A stretch of 64,000 nucleotides of DNA from NCBI RefSeq assembly GCF_031127815.1, contig NZ_JARXHY010000009.1, positions 62,001-126,000 on the forward strand, written 5' to 3'. The translations under genes were made by a program, and so were the position numbers. Source of the stretch: Pelagicoccus sp. SDUM812003. GTDB taxonomy: Bacteria; Verrucomicrobiota; Verrucomicrobiia; Opitutales; Opitutaceae. Under the pieces are notes generated by a model. It saw nothing but the letters and a program-made list of their open reading frames with translations. It was not told the DNA's origin and searched no databases. Below, piece by piece: positions 61,898 through 64,000 of the stretch (its first letter is position 1; the number at the start of each line of letters is the position of its first letter).

Positions 61898-63615
61898 ATT
61901 CACGCCTTATTCAAATCGGGGCGGCGGCTACCGCATTGTGCTCGCTTTCCATCGCCGCGCCGGAACCTCCCATCTACAACAGCGAAGCGACGCGGCACCC
62001 GGAAACCGGATTGCAGGGCATGGTTTCCTCCCGCGAGAAACGAGCCAGCGAAGCAGCGCTCGAAGTTCTGAAAAACGGCGGCAATGCCGTGGACGCCGCC
62101 GTCACGCTTGCGTTCGCCATGGCGGTCACCACCCCTCAAGCGGGAAACATCGGCGGAGGGGGGTTCATGATGATCCATTCCGCGGATACAAACGCCACCG
62201 TTGCGCTGGACTATCGCGAGAAGGCTCCGCTCGCCGCGACACGCGACATGTACCTCGGCCCCGACGGGGAGGTGGACAAAGAGCTATCCCGCTACAGTCA
62301 TCTTTCAGCCGGAGTGCCAGGCACGGTGGCCGGACTCTCCGCGGCCTTGGAAAAATACGGTACGATTTCTCTGGCCGAAGCAATCCAGCCAGCGATCAAA
62401 CTCGCTCGGAATGGCTTTCCGGTGAACGAGGATCTCTACCAATCGCTTAAAACAGGGAAGGAACGCGTGGAAAAGCACGCCCCGCACGCTCTCGCCTACT
62501 TCTACGACGACGAAGGCGTCCCTTTCCCACCCGGCCACCTGATTTCGATTCCCGAACTGGCGGATACGCTGGAGCTGATCGCGAAAGAAGGACCCGACGC
62601 CTTCTACAAGGGAGCGATCGCGGACCTGATCGTTTCCGATATGGAAAAGCATGGCGGAATCATCACCCATGAGGATCTCGCCCGCTATGAACCCGTATTC
62701 AGAAATCCGGTACGCGGCACCTACAAAGGCTACGAAATCGTATCCATGCCTCCGCCCAGCTCGGGCGGCGCCCATATCGTACAGATTCTGAATATTCTGG
62801 AGCCCCTCGACCTGCATAGCAAAGGCCACAACAGCGCCGCCTCCATCCATTTGATGGCGGAAGCCATGAAATACGCCTACGCTGACCGATCCAAGCACCT
62901 TGGCGACAGCGATTTCAACCCGGTCCCGCTGGAGTGGATCACCTCAAAATCCTACGCCGACACCATTCGCGAAAAGATGAACCTCAACAGGGCCACACCA
63001 AGCGTGGACATACTCCCCGGCGAGCCGATTCATGAAGGGTTGGATACGACCCACTTCAGCGTGATGGATCGATATGGAAACGCGGTTTCGAACACCTATA
63101 CGATCAACTTCACCTTCGGTTCGAAAATCATGCCGCCCGGTACTGGGTTCTTTCTCAACAACGAGATGGATGACTTCTCGTCCAAGCCCGGCGTTCCGAA
63201 TGCCTACGGGCTGATCGGGGGCGAGTTCAACGCGATCGAAGCTGAAAAGCGCATGCTAAGTTCCATGTCGCCGACCATCGTGCTGAAAGACGGGACGCCG
63301 GTCCTGTTGACAGGTAGTCGGGGAGGCAGCCAGATCATCTCCGTTTCGCTTCAAGTGATCCTCAACGTGATCGAACACCAGATGAACATCGCTGAAGCCG
63401 TCGCCGCTCCTCGGATACACCACCAGTGGCTTCCCGATACGCTCGGGGTCGAGAAAGGAGTCAGCCCGGACACCATCGCCCTCCTCGAACAGATGGGCTA
63501 CGAGGTTCGACAAGGCCGAGCCATGGGCACGGCAAACTCCGTGACCTTTGAAGATGGGATCTTCTACGGGGGCTCCGATCCCAGGCGTCCGGACTCCACC
63601 GCGATCGGATACTAG
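61888..63615 (+). CDS. ggt: Gamma-glutamyltransferase (periplasmic)
   Basis: About 575 residues from the ATG at 61888 (MSNYSRLIQIGAAATALCSLSIAA is the signal peptide). GGTs are made as a proenzyme that cleaves itself before a Thr; here LDTTHFSVMD gives Thr387 as the new N-terminus of the small subunit. GNIGGGGFMMIHS and LSSMSPTIVLKDG...TGSRGGSQIIS are further family landmarks. It hydrolyses gamma-glutamyl compounds such as glutathione, freeing glutamate for the exported deaminating enzymes of this region. A strong hairpin follows. Confidence 0.94.
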   Translation: MSNYSRLIQIGAAATALCSLSIAAPEPPIYNSEATRHPETGLQGMVSSREKRASEAALEVLKNGGNAVDAAVTLAFAMAVTTPQAGNIGGGGFMMIHSADTNATVALDYREKAPLAATRDMYLGPDGEVDKELSRYSHLSAGVPGTVAGLSAALEKYGTISLAEAIQPAIKLARNGFPVNEDLYQSLKTGKERVEKHAPHALAYFYDDEGVPFPPGHLISIPELADTLELIAKEGPDAFYKGAIADLIVSDMEKHGGIITHEDLARYEPVFRNPVRGTYKGYEIVSMPPPSSGGAHIVQILNILEPLDLHSKGHNSAASIHLMAEAMKYAYADRSKHLGDSDFNPVPLEWITSKSYADTIREKMNLNRATPSVDILPGEPIHEGLDTTHFSVMDRYGNAVSNTYTINFTFGSKIMPPGTGFFLNNEMDDFSSKPGVPNAYGLIGGEFNAIEAEKRMLSSMSPTIVLKDGTPVLLTGSRGGSQIISVSLQVILNVIEHQMNIAEAVAAPRIHHQWLPDTLGVEKGVSPDTIALLEQMGYEVRQGRAMGTANSVTFEDGIFYGGSDPRRPDSTAIGY

Positions 63616-63700
63616 AACGCCTTCCGGATGCGACCTAAGTTACAACTGAAACCACCTCAAGGAAACGGCCTTTCCCTACCCTCCTCGCCACACCATAAAA

Positions 63701-63730
63701 AGCAGCCGCGGCCCCTCCCCCGCGGCTGCT
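63701..63730. terminator. Strong GC-rich hairpin between ggt and the dipeptidase gene
   Basis: AGCAGCCGCGG-CCCCTCCC-CCGCGGCTGCT is an 11-bp perfect stem 85 bp after the ggt stop. It has an A-run on the left but no T-run on the right, so it may act as an attenuator or an mRNA end barrier. Confidence 0.6.
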
Positions 63731-63770
63731 CGAGCTGATCTCGAACCTCGACTTCCCAGACCAAATAGCT

Positions 63771-64000
63771 ATGCATCCACTTCTTAGATACACATTCACC
63801 GTATTTGCCGCGACAAGCATTGCGACCGCAACCTTCGCCGACAAATCCGAGAGGACGCCAAGAGACGACTGGAGCGAAGCCCAGTTGCTCGAGCTCGCAA
63901 AGGAAGTCCACGACTCCTGCCTGACCATCGACACGCATATGGACGTGCCAATCGTGCTCAAGCGACCGGGCTTCGACATTTCGGACGAGCACAGTTGGCA
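63771..64000 (+). CDS. Exported membrane dipeptidase (peptidase M19), partial
   Basis: The frame starts at the ATG at 63771 and runs off the window edge, giving 76 residues. A signal peptide (MHPLLRYTFTVFAATSIATATFA) is followed by CLTIDTHMDVPIVLKRPGF, the first zinc-binding H-x-D motif of the M19/renal dipeptidase family. It would split dipeptides such as the Cys-Gly left by gamma-glutamyltransferase. Confidence 0.82.
   Translation, partial: MHPLLRYTFTVFAATSIATATFADKSERTPRDDWSEAQLLELAKEVHDSCLTIDTHMDVPIVLKRPGFDISDEHSW

Noticed and set aside
1-64000. CRISPR arrays, rRNA operons and complete mobile elements
   Set aside because: No regularly spaced repeats, rRNA or transposase genes were seen on either strand.

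Overview
The window is a GC-rich bacterial chromosome segment whose gene content suggests a marine or aquatic, polysaccharide-degrading member of the Verrucomicrobiota, probably Opitutales or a relative such as Pelagicoccus. This is inferred from the many exported glycosidases, two TonB-dependent-receptor-like barrels, a TonB2-type energy operon, C-terminal modules typical of verrucomicrobial secreted enzymes, and an ECF sigma factor fused to a membrane domain. No rRNA, tRNA, CRISPR array or complete insertion sequence was seen.

Layout. 1-9.3 kb: a partial TfoX-like gene, a lipoprotein, then exported carbohydrate enzymes (GH97, SMP-30-like propeller, GH39, GH43-CBM6-FN3) around one unknown gene. 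9.7-15 kb: an orphan FtsX/MacB-type permease, a beta-lactamase-fold hydrolase, an SDR and two tiny overlapping Ig-like genes. 15.2-17.9 kb: a Tat-exported D-amino-acid-oxidase relative that appears circularly permuted, divergent from an exported protein with three RidA domains. 17.9-24.9 kb: a membrane-fused ECF sigma factor with a matching two-block promoter at its own gene and at a CIA30-like gene, then an acyltransferase, a GH10 xylanase and an RRM protein. 25.2-25.6 kb: the remnant of what looks like an MmeI-type DNA methyltransferase. 25.6-37.9 kb: single-chain purL carrying two AT-rich mini-repeats in frame, a hybrid histidine kinase, an Amidase_3 enzyme, an MFS protein and unknown exported proteins.

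38-64 kb looks like a nitrogen-acquisition and catabolism region. It holds three exported HisC-like aminotransferases, a TonB2-like operon (DUF3450, TtpC, ExbB, ExbD, TonB, TPR), a complete TonB-dependent receptor and a divergent receptor-like barrel with no recognisable plug. It also holds a compact operon of Tat-exported flavin amine oxidase, cytochrome c, ammonium channel, triple-RidA protein and aldehyde dehydrogenase. Gamma-glutamyltransferase and a partial M19 dipeptidase close the window. The inferred scheme is that amino compounds are oxidised or transaminated outside the cytoplasm, imines are hydrolysed by RidA domains, electrons go to cytochrome c, ammonium enters through Amt and aldehydes are oxidised inside.

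Three DNA-level patterns cut across the genes. GTATCCA/TGGATAC occurs at least 43 times, far above a composition estimate of about 6-8. A start-codon box AAAAAGATGTCTA is shared by five exported-protein genes of the nitrogen region. REP-like palindromes beginning GGTAGGG follow several genes.
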